64,000 bases of DNA, taken from the NCBI GenBank assembly GCA_014647935.1, contig BMQD01000008.1:124001-188000 (forward strand), written 5' to 3'. The stretch comes from Planomonospora parontospora. GTDB taxonomy: Bacteria; Actinomycetota; Actinomycetes; Streptosporangiales; Streptosporangiaceae. Below the pieces are notes generated by a model. It was not told where the DNA came from. It worked only from the letters and a program-made list of their open reading frames with translations, and searched no databases. Of this stretch, positions 29,211 through 38,282 are shown in pieces (within the stretch, counting starts at the first letter, position 1; every line of letters starts with the position of its first letter). The position numbers and the translations under genes were made by a program.

Positions 29211-29344
29211 GCCCGCAGATGATCCCAGGTCCGGCGGCCGAGGCCGGGCCGACACGCCTAGCGGACCGGCCGGGCCGTTCCGCTTGTGCGCACGCCCTCC
29301 ATCACCCAAAGTTTCATTGTGAACACGTAAAGTAGGGGGAGTTC

Positions 29345-30196
29345 GTGAGTACACGTGCCTTACGTCCGAAGACGGCGCCGGTGCTGGGGGCCGTGCTCGT
29401 CATCGTCGCCACCGCCGGAGCCGCGGCGATCGGGCTCATCGCCGGCCAGGGGGGCGGGGGGCCGGACACGGCGGCCGCGGGCGTCGGCGCGGAGTCTCCG
29501 GCCGCGCTCGCCTGGGGCCGGGGGGCCTGCGTCGACCGGCAGGACGCCAGGTTCGACCTCGTCCCCTGCGCGGCCGCCGACGGCACGGTCATCTCCGTGG
29601 TGGGCGCCCGCGCGCCCGAGTGCCCGGCCGAGACGGACGAGCTGGTCATGATCTCTGGCGCCCCGGCCGCGCCGGGGACGGCGGGGGAGCCTGGGGAGGT
29701 GGCCCCGCAGAGCCTGCGGGCGGGCCGTACGGCGTGCGTGCGCAGCCTGCGGGGACCGCACGCCGGAGATCCGGGGCGGGGCGGCGGGGTGCTGCGCCCG
29801 GGCGACTGCCTGGCGCTGCGCGGCGGGGAGCTGCCCTGCTCGGCGCGGGGCTGGTACGGCAGGGTGCTGGCGGTGGTCGGCGCGAAGGAGACCTGCCCGA
29901 GCGGGGCGCTCGACGCGCTGGCCGTCGGCGGCCGGGCGGTCGCCTGCCTGGGCGAGGGCGGCGGCGTGCTCTCCGTGGGCGACTGCGTGGTGCGGCCCGG
30001 AGAGCGGCTGGTCAGCCGCCGGGCGCTCACCAGGGCGCCGTGCGGTTCCCCGGAGGCCTGGGCCCGGGTGACGGCCAGGGCCGGCTCCAACGACGGCTGC
30101 CCGACCGGTTCGGACCGCTATCTGCGGGTGCGCGGGCCGGGGATTCCCCGTCCTGTGACCTGCCTGCGGCGAGTGGCACTGCACGGCTCCCCGTAG
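29345..30196 (+). CDS. Membrane-anchored protein with three four-cysteine modules
   Basis: 283 residues from GTG 29345. A transmembrane/signal segment (PVLGAVLVIVATAGAAAIGLIAG) is followed outside the cell by three related modules, near 58-160, 164-215 and 219-275. Each runs G-D/A-C-(x)n-P-C-(x)n-V-x-x-V-x-G/A-(x)n-C-P/C-x-x-x-D-(x)n-C-L/V-R, about four cysteines per module, probably two disulfides each. This resembles septum-formation-like secreted domains of actinobacteria. The role is unknown; a ligand-binding or protein-contact surface is likely. Its stop lies 11 bp before ychF, so they may be co-transcribed. Confidence 0.68.
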   Translation: MSTRALRPKTAPVLGAVLVIVATAGAAAIGLIAGQGGGGPDTAAAGVGAESPAALAWGRGACVDRQDARFDLVPCAAADGTVISVVGARAPECPAETDELVMISGAPAAPGTAGEPGEVAPQSLRAGRTACVRSLRGPHAGDPGRGGGVLRPGDCLALRGGELPCSARGWYGRVLAVVGAKETCPSGALDALAVGGRAVACLGEGGGVLSVGDCVVRPGERLVSRRALTRAPCGSPEAWARVTARAGSNDGCPTGSDRYLRVRGPGIPRPVTCLRRVALHGSP

Positions 30197-30207
30197 ACTC
30201 GGGTCAC

Positions 30208-31296
30208 GTGAGCCTGAGCATCGGCATCGTCGGACTGCCCAACGTCGGCAAGTCCACGCTTTTCAACGCGCTGACCAAGACCGCCAACGCCCTGGCGGCG
30301 AACTACCCGTTCGCCACCATCGAGCCCAACGTGGGCATCGTCGGCGTGCCCGACCCGCGTCTGGAGAAGCTGGCCGAGATCTTCGGCTCCGCCAGGATCC
30401 TGCCCGCGAAGGTCGAGTTCGTCGACATCGCCGGCCTGGTCAAGGGCGCCTCCGAAGGACAGGGCCGGGGTAACCAGTTCCTCGCCAACATCCGGGAGAC
30501 CGACGCGATCTGCCAGGTCATCCGGGTCTTCAGCGACCCGGACGTGACCCACGTGGACGGGGCGGTCGCCCCCGAGCGCGACATCGAGACTATCAACACC
30601 GAGCTGATCCTGGCCGACCTGCAGACGCTGGAGAAGGCGATCCCGCGGCTGCAGAAGGAGGCGAGGACCAACAAGGACCGCAAGCCCGTGCTGGAGGCGG
30701 CCGAGGCCGCGGTCAAGCTCCTGGACGGCGGCACGACCCTGTACGCCGGGGCCAAGGGCGCCGGGATCGACCCGGCGGACCTGCGGGACCTGCACCTGCT
30801 GACCGGCAAGCCGTTCCTCTACGTCTTCAACCTCGACGCCGACGAACTGGTCGACACGGAGCTGCGCGACCGGCTCTCGGCCCTCGTCGCGCCGGCCGAG
30901 GCCGTCTTCCTGGACGCCAAGATCGAGTCCGAGCTGGTCGAGCTCTCCGACGAGGAGGCGCTGGAGCTGCTGCAGTCCGTCGGGCAGGAGGAGTCGGGCC
31001 TGGCGCAGCTCGCCCGGGTCGGCTTCGAGACCCTCGGCCTGCAGACCTACCTGACGGCGGGTCCCAAGGAGACGCGGGCTTGGACGATCCCCCGGGGCGC
31101 GACCGCGCCCGAGGCCGCCGGCGTCATCCACACGGACTTCCAGCGCGGTTTCATCAAGGCGGAGGTCGTCTCCTTCGACGACCTGGTGGAGGCCGGCTCC
31201 ATCGCCGCGGCACGGCAGGCGGGCAAGGCCCGCATCGAGGGCAAGGACTACGTGATGCGCGACGGCGACGTCGTGGAGTTCCGCTTCAACGTCTGA
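30208..31296 (+). CDS. ychF: Redox-regulated ATPase YchF (Obg-like)
   Basis: 362 residues from GTG 30208 (VSLSIGIVGLPNVGKST, the start common in relatives). P-loop GLPNVGKST (9-17), the DIAGLVKGASEGQGRGNQ switch, the NLDADE base-recognition region (altered NKxD, consistent with ATP preference) and the C-terminal TGS domain ending in MRDGDVVEFRFNV. The protein binds ribosomes and affects translation fidelity. Closes the conserved glpX-ychF block and is followed by a strong hairpin. Confidence 0.96.
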   Translation: MSLSIGIVGLPNVGKSTLFNALTKTANALAANYPFATIEPNVGIVGVPDPRLEKLAEIFGSARILPAKVEFVDIAGLVKGASEGQGRGNQFLANIRETDAICQVIRVFSDPDVTHVDGAVAPERDIETINTELILADLQTLEKAIPRLQKEARTNKDRKPVLEAAEAAVKLLDGGTTLYAGAKGAGIDPADLRDLHLLTGKPFLYVFNLDADELVDTELRDRLSALVAPAEAVFLDAKIESELVELSDEEALELLQSVGQEESGLAQLARVGFETLGLQTYLTAGPKETRAWTIPRGATAPEAAGVIHTDFQRGFIKAEVVSFDDLVEAGSIAAARQAGKARIEGKDYVMRDGDVVEFRFNV

Positions 31297-31338
31297 GCGT
31301 CTCCTCCGCGCCCTCTCCGGGGCGCCTGGTCATCCGCG

Positions 31339-31372
31339 GGGCGGGTGCGGTCCGGCAGGACCGCGCCCGCCC
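31339..31372. terminator. Terminator after ychF
   Basis: GGGCGGGTGCGGTCC (31339-31353) pairs with GGACCGCGCCCGCCC (31358-31372), 14 of 15 pairs plus one wobble, loop of 4, followed by TGTGCTTTGT. Confidence 0.8.
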
Positions 31373-31703
31373 TGTGCTTTGTCACGCTCCGTGAGATTCT
31401 GTCCGGCAAATGCGCAGGTCGGGACAGTGGGCACGCTTTTTGGATAGCAAGGGGTGGCGTTTGGGTAACCGGGATGGGCTCTGGCCAGGAGGAACGCGCT
31501 TTGTCCGCCATGCGGGGGAGGACGGGGGAGTACGAACGGTTCCAGACCCGGTTTGCTCAGTCCATACGATGACTGCAGCATGGGCGTGGTTTTCCTGGAA
31601 GAATCGGCGAGGCAGCTAAGGTAATCGCTTCACCATGGCTCACGGGGTCAGGAGTAATACGGACACCGCGCCGGCCGGGGGGATCGGCGCGAGCGGAGGC
31701 GTG
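31373..31703 (+). promoter_or_regulatory. Gene-free leader before the type IV secretion-like cluster
   Basis: 330 bp without a convincing gene and visibly less GC-rich than its surroundings. It must contain the promoter of the cluster. Short open frames here lack a good ribosome site and G/C-ending codon bias. I looked for a recognisable riboswitch core and found none. No clear operator palindrome either. Confidence 0.4.
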
Positions 31704-32738
31704 ATGGCTCGAAGGTCAATCGTCCAGCAGGATCCTCGGACCGCTGGTGACCCTGAGCTTTCGGCATACCCTGGGGCGTCCGACGACCTCGACCTCGATT
31801 CCGCCCCGGCCCGGGGACGGGGCGTGCCGCGCCGCGGCCGCTGGTCCGGAGGAGGCGGCCGCTGGCTGGTGTGGACCGGCCGCGTCATCCTCTGGGCGCT
31901 GATCGTGGTCATCCTGGTGAACGGCATCCGCGCGCCTTTCGAGCGGTTCACCGGCGGCAACACGAGCACGGGTGCGGCGCCCGTCCCCGCCGACGCGGGA
32001 TTCCCGACCACGAAGGCCACCTCCTTCGCCAGCCAGTTCGCGGCCGTCTACCTGAACTTCGACGCCGTGCGCACGGCGGAGCGGGCCGGGCGGCTGGCGC
32101 CCTTCCTGCCCGACGGGGCTGAGCCCCAGTTCGGCTGGGACGGCCTCGGGCGGATGAGCGCCGGGGCGATCCAGCCCTACGGCATAGAGATCGTCGACGC
32201 GGAGAACGCCGTCGTGACGCTGGCGTTCCAGTCGGACGACCGCCGGCAGCTCCTGTCGGTCCCGGTCTTCCATGACAAGGAGACCGGGAGGTTCGTGGTC
32301 TCCGGGCGTCCGGGCATCCTGCCCGCGCCGGTGCCGGCGGTCCTCCCGCCCGTGGCCGAGCCCGACCGCGACGAGGCCGCGGAGCAGGAGCTGCGCACGC
32401 CCATGGCCAACTTCTTCAAGGCCTACGCCGCCAGCGACACCGCCTCCCTGCAGCAGTACGCCGCGGAGGGGACCGTGCTCCAGGGGTTCGGCGGGTCCTT
32501 CGCCTTCCTGGAGCTCAAGGACCTGCTCGTGCCGCTGACCACCGGCGCCACCAGGGAGGTGACCGCGACGGTGGTCTGGGGGGTGCCCGCGGGCGCGGGC
32601 CCGTCCGCCGGTCCCACGCCGAGCGACCCGGGGGGCGTGAGCGGCAGGCTGGAGCAGGCCTACGTCCTCACCGTGGTCAAGCAGGGCGACAAATGGTTCG
32701 TCCAGAGCATCCGGGGCGCCGGACGGTCCGTGGGGTGA
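31704..32738 (+). CDS. TcpC/VirB8-like conjugation protein
   Basis: 344 residues from ATG 31704, chosen because GGAGG (31695-31699) precedes it; an in-frame ATG at 31635 would add 23 residues. A cytoplasmic Arg/Gly-rich leader is followed by one helix (WTGRVILWALIVVILVNGIRAPF) and two extracytoplasmic NTF2-like domains (about 110-210 and 230-340), the plan of TcpC of plasmid pCW3 and VirB8 paralogues (PF12642-type). The second domain begins MANFFKAYAASDTASLQQY. First gene of the cluster; expected to be a scaffold of the envelope channel. Confidence 0.75.
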   Translation: MARRSIVQQDPRTAGDPELSAYPGASDDLDLDSAPARGRGVPRRGRWSGGGGRWLVWTGRVILWALIVVILVNGIRAPFERFTGGNTSTGAAPVPADAGFPTTKATSFASQFAAVYLNFDAVRTAERAGRLAPFLPDGAEPQFGWDGLGRMSAGAIQPYGIEIVDAENAVVTLAFQSDDRRQLLSVPVFHDKETGRFVVSGRPGILPAPVPAVLPPVAEPDRDEAAEQELRTPMANFFKAYAASDTASLQQYAAEGTVLQGFGGSFAFLELKDLLVPLTTGATREVTATVVWGVPAGAGPSAGPTPSDPGGVSGRLEQAYVLTVVKQGDKWFVQSIRGAGRSVG

Positions 32739-32741
32739 CGC

Positions 32742-32858
32742 ATGATCGAATGGTGGCAGTCCGCAGTGAACAGACCCCCCCTGGCCGACGAGCCGGTGGT
32801 GAGGCGGGCGGCGCGCACGCGCCGCGGCCCCACGTCCGCCCGGCGCGTGCGACCGTGA
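32742..32858 (+). CDS. Possible 38-residue peptide in the cluster
   Basis: ATG 32742 begins 4 bp after the TcpC-like stop and the frame ends at TGA 32856-32858, 16 bp before the next start. The peptide starts MIEWWQSAVNRPPL and ends Arg-rich. Nearly every codon ends in G or C, as in real genes here, and nothing overlaps it on the + strand. No ribosome site stronger than GGGGTGA is seen. May be a small cluster component or chance. Confidence 0.35.
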   Translation: MIEWWQSAVNRPPLADEPVVRRAARTRRGPTSARRVRP

Positions 32859-32874
32859 GCACGGAGGACGCGAA

Positions 32875-33180
32875 GTGACTCTGAAGACCATCCTGCTGAG
32901 CGTGATCGATCTCGCTCAGCAGCCGACCGGCCAGCCGACCGCTCCTCCGGCAGGCGTGAACACCGAGGGCCTGGCGGACTTCCTCCGCCGGTTCTTCGCC
33001 CCGCTCTTCCTCGTCATCGTCTCCGTGGTGGCCCTGTTCTTCCTGTTCACCCGTGAGATCACCAGGTTCGTCCAGTTCATCATCCTCGCCATCGCCATCG
33101 GCGTGATCTTCTACGTGCCCAACATCATCGAGGTGACGGCCAAGGCGATCGCGGGCGCTCTGGGCATCACGGGGAGCTGA
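32875..33180 (+). CDS. Small TcpD-like membrane protein
   Basis: 101 residues from GTG 32875 with GGAGGA at 32863-32868. After a Pro/Thr-rich extracytoplasmic or leader part, two closely spaced hydrophobic helices (APLFLVIVSVVALFFLFT and FVQFIILAIAIGVIFYVP) form a hairpin, with an amphipathic C-terminus. Size, topology and position between TcpC- and TcpE-like genes match TcpD/VirB2-like small subunits of Gram-positive type IV systems. Sequence identity to those is not assured. Confidence 0.6.
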   Translation: MTLKTILLSVIDLAQQPTGQPTAPPAGVNTEGLADFLRRFFAPLFLVIVSVVALFFLFTREITRFVQFIILAIAIGVIFYVPNIIEVTAKAIAGALGITGS

Positions 33181-33227
33181 GACCGCTCGGCGGCGGCCGG
33201 ACGACGAGAGGCGGAGAGGAGGAGCGC

Positions 33228-35660
33228 ATGGACCTGCCCACTTATACCAATATCTGGCGGATCGAGAAGCGGCTCTACAAGCTGTACGACCTACGGCTGC
33301 CGATGCCGCTTCCGATCGTCTGGATCGGTGTGTTCGTGGGGGTGACGGCTCCCTGGTCGTTCCTGCTCGCGATGCTCGGCCTGCCCTTCGACGCCCCCTG
33401 GCACGTGGTCTACCTGGTGCCGCCGGGGGTGGTGACGTGGCTGTCCACCCGCCCGGTGATCGAGGGCAAGCGGCTCACCGAGCTGCTCCAGTCGCAGTCG
33501 CGCTATCTGGGGGAGCCGCGGACCTGGTGCCGGATGGCCCCCGCGGCGGAGCCCTCGGAGATCACCCTCGTCGGCCGGGTCTGGCGGACGCTTCCCCAGC
33601 AGGCCGCGCCGGTCCGGGTCAAGGTCGCGCGCAAGGCCCGTCACGCCGCGCCGTCCAGGCGCGCCGCCGAGGCCTCCCGTACGGTCCGTCCCGTGGTGGC
33701 CGCCGCTGCCGCCGCCGCGGCGACCGCGCCGGTCACCGGTGACCGCGTCGCCTGGGGTACGGTCGCCGCCCCTCGCCGGGGCACCGCTCCCGCCCTCGGC
33801 CACCCCGTCCCGTCCACTGGAACGGTCTCCGCCGCCGTGCCGACGGCGTCCGCGTCCTCCGCGGCCTCCGCATCGGCTGCGCCGCCCGCCCCTTCCTCGC
33901 CGTCCGAGGCGCCCGCACGGTCCGCGGCACCCGTGACGGCCGCGTCTTCCGTGTCTTCCCCGCCGACCGCGTCGCCCGCGTCGTCTGTGCCTTCCTCGCC
34001 GTCCGTGCCGACCGCGTCGCCTACGCCGTTCGAGGCGCCCGCGTGGCCGGCGTCGCCCGCATCGTCGGCGCCGTCCGAGGCGCCCGCGGTCCCTGCGGGG
34101 TCCACATCCCCCCGGACGCCCGCCGTCCTCGGTGAGAAGCCGGCCGGGACCGCGCGGCCGGGGACGCCCGCGGCCGTTCCGGAGCCGGAGCAGACTCCGG
34201 CCACCCCGATCGACACCGAGGCGCTGCGGCGCCTGCGCAGACTCGCCGCCTCCGCGGAGGCCGAGCGGGCCGAGTCCGCAGCGCCGCCCGGGCCGGTCCC
34301 GTCCACCGCTGCCGGCCTGCCCGCTCCGCCCGCCGGGCCCGTTGAGAGCCGGGAGAGGCCGTCCGTCCCGCGCATCATGCCGCGGTTCGTCGGGCCCGCG
34401 CAGGCCGTGCGTCCCGGGGGCGCGCGGCCCGGAGAGCCCGGGGAGGCGCAGGCCCGGAGGGTGCGGGCCGTACCGGAGCCGACCGAAGACGCGCCGGCCG
34501 TACCGGAGCGGGCCGAAGACGCGCGGGGCCGGCGTTCCGGGGGGGAGCCGCGGGAGGGCGGCCAACGGTCCGGGGACGAGTGGAAGTCCTGGCCGCAGGA
34601 GCGGCCGGTGATCGTGTCGGGAGGGGTCTCGATCCGGGCCGTGCCCGCCGGGCCCGCCGCCCAGGTCACCCCCGCGGCACCGGTTCCCGCCGCCCCCGCG
34701 GCGCCGCCGGGGCAGGCCGAGCCCAGGGTCCGCCGGGTGGAGTCGGTCATCGGCCGCGACTCCGAGGGCGGCTGGCGGCGACTGGCCCAGGTGGTGATGG
34801 GCCCGGGGAGCGGGAGCCGTACGGACGGATCGGAGGTCGACGAGGCGCGCGCCAGGGGGGTCTTCAGCGGCAGCCGCCGGGTGGTGGTGCTGGGCTGCAC
34901 CGGCGGCGCGGGGCAGACCACGACGGCGCTCATGCTCGGCCACACGCTCGCCCGTCTCCGCGACGACCGGGTGCTGGCCGTCGACGCCAGCACCGGCGCG
35001 CACGCCCTGTCCGGCCGGATCCAGGGGGAGTCGCCCGAGACGCTCAGCTCCCTGCTGGCGGGCCTGGACGGGGTCCAGGGATACTTGGGCATGCGCGCCT
35101 ACACCAGCCGCTGCGCCTCCGGGCTGGAGGTCCTCGGGAGCGACACCGACGCGGGCGCCGAGCAGCGCCTGTCGGACCGGGGGCTCTTCTCCGACCGGCG
35201 GCTCGGCCAGGCGATGGACCTGCTGGACCGCCACTACAAGCTGGTCGTCGTGGACCCGGCCGCGGCGCTGGCCGCGCGGGTCCTGCCCTATGCCGACCAG
35301 CTGATCCTGGTGGCCCCCGCCAGTGAGGACGGGGCCGACGCGGTCGCGATGACGTACGAATGGCTCGACGGGCACGGCTGCACGGACCTCCGGCGCAGGG
35401 CGATCATGGTCGTCAACGGGGTGAGCCGCCGCAGCATGGCCGACGTGGAGCAGGCCGAGGCGGTCGCTCGCGGCCGGTGCCGGGCGATCGTGCGGGTGCC
35501 CTGGGAGGACGAGCTGGCCCCCGGCAGGTCCGAGCGGGTGGAGCCGTCCCATCTGCGGGCGCCGGGCCGCCGGGCCTACCTCGCCCTGGCCGGGGTCGTG
35601 GTGGCCGGACTGGGAGCGGTGCGGACGAACCGAACGAGCGAGGAGGAGCTGGCCCAGTGA
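33228..35660 (+). CDS. TcpE-like domain fused to a MinD/ParA-like ATPase
   Basis: 810 residues. Residues 1-120 (MDLPTYTNIWRIEKRLYKLYD, two hydrophobic helices, WLSTRPVIEGKRLTELLQSQ) look like TcpE of conjugative elements. A 420-residue Ala/Pro/Ser/Glu-rich linker follows. Residues 545-800 have the fold of MinD/ParA ATPases: GCTGGAGQTTT (556-566), VDASTGAH, KLVVVDPAAAL, and ADQLILVAPASEDGAD. Both lysines of the deviant Walker A (KGGxxKTT) are replaced, the catalytic one by Gln563, so nucleotide hydrolysis is questionable. The fusion may bring a positioning or switch module to the secretion channel base. Confidence 0.72.
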   Translation: MDLPTYTNIWRIEKRLYKLYDLRLPMPLPIVWIGVFVGVTAPWSFLLAMLGLPFDAPWHVVYLVPPGVVTWLSTRPVIEGKRLTELLQSQSRYLGEPRTWCRMAPAAEPSEITLVGRVWRTLPQQAAPVRVKVARKARHAAPSRRAAEASRTVRPVVAAAAAAAATAPVTGDRVAWGTVAAPRRGTAPALGHPVPSTGTVSAAVPTASASSAASASAAPPAPSSPSEAPARSAAPVTAASSVSSPPTASPASSVPSSPSVPTASPTPFEAPAWPASPASSAPSEAPAVPAGSTSPRTPAVLGEKPAGTARPGTPAAVPEPEQTPATPIDTEALRRLRRLAASAEAERAESAAPPGPVPSTAAGLPAPPAGPVESRERPSVPRIMPRFVGPAQAVRPGGARPGEPGEAQARRVRAVPEPTEDAPAVPERAEDARGRRSGGEPREGGQRSGDEWKSWPQERPVIVSGGVSIRAVPAGPAAQVTPAAPVPAAPAAPPGQAEPRVRRVESVIGRDSEGGWRRLAQVVMGPGSGSRTDGSEVDEARARGVFSGSRRVVVLGCTGGAGQTTTALMLGHTLARLRDDRVLAVDASTGAHALSGRIQGESPETLSSLLAGLDGVQGYLGMRAYTSRCASGLEVLGSDTDAGAEQRLSDRGLFSDRRLGQAMDLLDRHYKLVVVDPAAALAARVLPYADQLILVAPASEDGADAVAMTYEWLDGHGCTDLRRRAIMVVNGVSRRSMADVEQAEAVARGRCRAIVRVPWEDELAPGRSERVEPSHLRAPGRRAYLALAGVVVAGLGAVRTNRTSEEELAQ

Positions 35661-35777
35661 GACCCGGCGCGGGAGAAGACGTGGTGTTCCTGTGAGGGAA
35701 CGGTTCGTACGGACGGCGGAGGGCGCCGCGGGCGGGTACGGCGGCCCGCGCCCCGCGCGACCGGGGAAGGGGGCCGC

Positions 35778-38282
35778 ATGAGCCGCGCGTCGCGGGCCCG
35801 CAGCCGCCTGGCCGTCCGGTACTTCGACGACCGGATCCTGCTGACCGACTCCTCGGCGTGGGCCTACTTCCGCCTGCCGACCGTGAGCTACGAGTTCATC
35901 ACCCCCGAGGAGCGCGAGGCTCTGGCCACCAACATCACGATCGCGCTGGCCGCGATCCGGATGCCGGACGCCGAGGTGCACCTGCGGGTGGCCCACCGCA
36001 CCTACCCGGCCGCCGAGTGGGCGCTGGCGCTCAACACCACCTCCGACGAGGGCCCCGGCTGGCGCGACTACCTCGAGGAGCTGTACCGGCACGTCTGGGC
36101 CAAGGACTTCTGGACCAAGGAGGTCTACCTCGGCGTACGGCTCGGCCCGCGCGGCGCGCAGCTGGGCGACGGGGTGTTCTCCCAGCTCTTCGGCTTCTAC
36201 CAGCGCGGGGAGAAGGCCCTGGGCCTGGAGGACGACCACGTCCCCAAGGCCGAGGTCGCCAAGTGGACCGGGCACGCCGAACGGCTCGGCCGGGCGCTGG
36301 CCGCCAGCGCCCTCTACGCCCGGCACGCCACCTCCACCGAGATCGCCTGGCTCTTCCAGCACGCCGCGACCGGCTCCCTCGGCGACCCGCCGCCCTCGGC
36401 CAGCCCGAAGCGGCGGTGGGGCAGGGGCGAGATCGAGTCCCTGGTCGAGGGGCAGATCCACAACGGCAGGTCGCTGCTGAGGGTCGAGCAGCCGCACGGC
36501 GAGTCCTACGTCGCCCACCTGTCCTTCGCCCGGTTCCCGGACCTGATGGCCTTCCCCGACGGCGAGCCGTGGATGCACTTCGCCGACCAGCTGCCCTTCC
36601 CGGTCGAGATCAGCTCCAGGATGCGGCTGATCTCCCCGGTCAAGGCCAGCAAGGACGTCGCGCGCAAGCTCGCCCACGCCCGCGACATGGACATCCACAT
36701 CCGGGAGGCGGGCGCGGAGGCGCCGCTGGCCCTGGCCGAGCAGATCGACGCGGCCCGGATGCTGGAGCACGGCATCACCAAGGAGCGCCTGCCCTTCGTG
36801 TACGGCTGGCACCGGCTGATCGTGTCCGCGCCGACCGAGGAGATCTGCGTGCAGCGGGTCGAGGCGGTCGTCGAGCACTACCGCGACATGGGCATCGACA
36901 TCGTCAACTCCACCGGCGACCAGTTCTCGCTGTTCTGCGAGGCGCTGCCCGGCGAGCGGGTCCGGGTCAACGCCTACGCCCAGCGGCAGCCGCTGCGCAC
37001 CATCGCGGGCGGCATGGCCACGGCCACCGTGGACCTCGGCGACCGGGTGGACGAGACGAACGCCGGCTGGATGGGACCGTACATCGGCGAGACCCTGGGC
37101 CGGGCCCGCAGCATCGTGCACTTCGACCCGCTGGTGGCGGCGGCGCGCAACCGGCCGACGGCCATCGCGATCACCGGTGAGCCGGGCGGCGGCAAGACGA
37201 CGCTGGCGCTGCTGATGATCTACCAGATGGCGCTGCGCGGGGTCACGGTCGCGGTGATCGACCCCAAGGGCGACGCCGACTCCCTGGTCCGGCTCCTGCA
37301 GGAGCGGGGCAGGAAGGCACGCATCATCCCGCTCGGCTCGGCCGCGCCCGGACTGCTCGACCCGTTCTCGTTCGGCGACGACCTCGCGGCCAAGAAGACG
37401 ATGGCCACCGAGACCCTGCGGCTGCTGCTGCCGCGCATGTCGGAGGAGCGCGAGTCGGCGATGATCCAGGCGGTCGCGGCGGTCTCCAACGGGCCGGACC
37501 CCTCGCTCGGCAAGGTCGTCGACTTCCTGGAGCAGGCCGGGGACGCCGCCTCCAAGAACCTGGGCGCGGTGCTCCGCTCGATGTCGGAGATGCACCTGGC
37601 CCGGCTCTGCTTCGACCCCTCCGGCGGCGACCAGATCGACACCGAGGGCTGGACCACGGTCTTCACCCTGGGCGGGCTGACCCTGCCGGACGCCGCCACC
37701 GGCCGTGACGACTACTCCTACGAGCAGCGGCTCTCGGTGGCCCTGCTCTACCTCGTCGCGCAGTTCGCCCGCGGGCTGATGAACGGACTCGACCGGCGGA
37801 CGCCCAAGGCGATCTTCCTGGACGAGGCCTGGGCGATCACCTCCACTCCGGAGGGCGCCAAGCTGGTGCCCGAGGTGAGCCGGATGGGCCGCTCGCGCAA
37901 CACCGCGCTCGTGCTGGTCTCGCAGAACGCCGGTGACCTGCTGAACGAGCAGGTGACGAACTGCCTGTCGTCCGTCTTCGCCTTCCGCTCCACCGAGCGG
38001 ATCGAGGTGGAGAACGTGATGGCGCTGCTCGGGGTGGACCCCTCCGAGGAGCACAAGGCGGTGCTGCGCTCCCTGGGCAACGGTGAGTGCGTCTTCCGCG
38101 ACCTGGACGGCCGGGCGGGCCGGATCGGGGTGGACCTCGTCTCCGGTGAGCTGCTGCGACGGCTCGACACCAATCCCACCCATGACAAGCCCGACGACAA
38201 CGTGCACGATCTGTCAGAGGGCGGCTCGGAAGGCGACAGGGCCGGCAGGCCGGGGACTACGGCGCTGGAGGCGAGGTCATGA
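35778..38282 (+). CDS. VirB4/TraC-like secretion ATPase
   Basis: 834 residues. The N-terminal half (TcpF/ConE-like) reads YFDDRILLTDSSAWAYFRLP and onward; the C-terminal half is a RecA-like motor. Walker A GEPGGGKTT spans 467-475 (Lys473), Walker B AIFLDEAW has Asp682-Glu683, and SQNAGDLLNEQ follows. It also has the IDPKGDADSL strand. VirB4 ATPases energise type IV channels and pilus assembly. Its stop overlaps the next start by 4 bp (ATGA), so translation is coupled. All catalytic motifs intact, unlike the neighbouring MinD-like domain. Confidence 0.88.
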   Translation: MSRASRARSRLAVRYFDDRILLTDSSAWAYFRLPTVSYEFITPEEREALATNITIALAAIRMPDAEVHLRVAHRTYPAAEWALALNTTSDEGPGWRDYLEELYRHVWAKDFWTKEVYLGVRLGPRGAQLGDGVFSQLFGFYQRGEKALGLEDDHVPKAEVAKWTGHAERLGRALAASALYARHATSTEIAWLFQHAATGSLGDPPPSASPKRRWGRGEIESLVEGQIHNGRSLLRVEQPHGESYVAHLSFARFPDLMAFPDGEPWMHFADQLPFPVEISSRMRLISPVKASKDVARKLAHARDMDIHIREAGAEAPLALAEQIDAARMLEHGITKERLPFVYGWHRLIVSAPTEEICVQRVEAVVEHYRDMGIDIVNSTGDQFSLFCEALPGERVRVNAYAQRQPLRTIAGGMATATVDLGDRVDETNAGWMGPYIGETLGRARSIVHFDPLVAAARNRPTAIAITGEPGGGKTTLALLMIYQMALRGVTVAVIDPKGDADSLVRLLQERGRKARIIPLGSAAPGLLDPFSFGDDLAAKKTMATETLRLLLPRMSEERESAMIQAVAAVSNGPDPSLGKVVDFLEQAGDAASKNLGAVLRSMSEMHLARLCFDPSGGDQIDTEGWTTVFTLGGLTLPDAATGRDDYSYEQRLSVALLYLVAQFARGLMNGLDRRTPKAIFLDEAWAITSTPEGAKLVPEVSRMGRSRNTALVLVSQNAGDLLNEQVTNCLSSVFAFRSTERIEVENVMALLGVDPSEEHKAVLRSLGNGECVFRDLDGRAGRIGVDLVSGELLRRLDTNPTHDKPDDNVHDLSEGGSEGDRAGRPGTTALEARS

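Noticed and set aside
31373-31703. c-di-AMP (ydaO) riboswitch before a cluster with an NlpC/P60 gene
   Set aside because: I could not find the conserved core segments; the NlpC gene is also last in the cluster, not first.
32693-32878. 61-codon frame overlapping the end of the TcpC-like gene
   Set aside because: It begins inside the upstream gene and its product is Arg/Pro-rich; the 38-residue frame at 32742 has better codon bias and placement.
33291-38207. A 1638-codon open frame on the - strand across the secretion cluster
   Set aside because: It lies antisense to genes with clear domains, and its product is a low-complexity string typical of the complementary frame in high-GC DNA.
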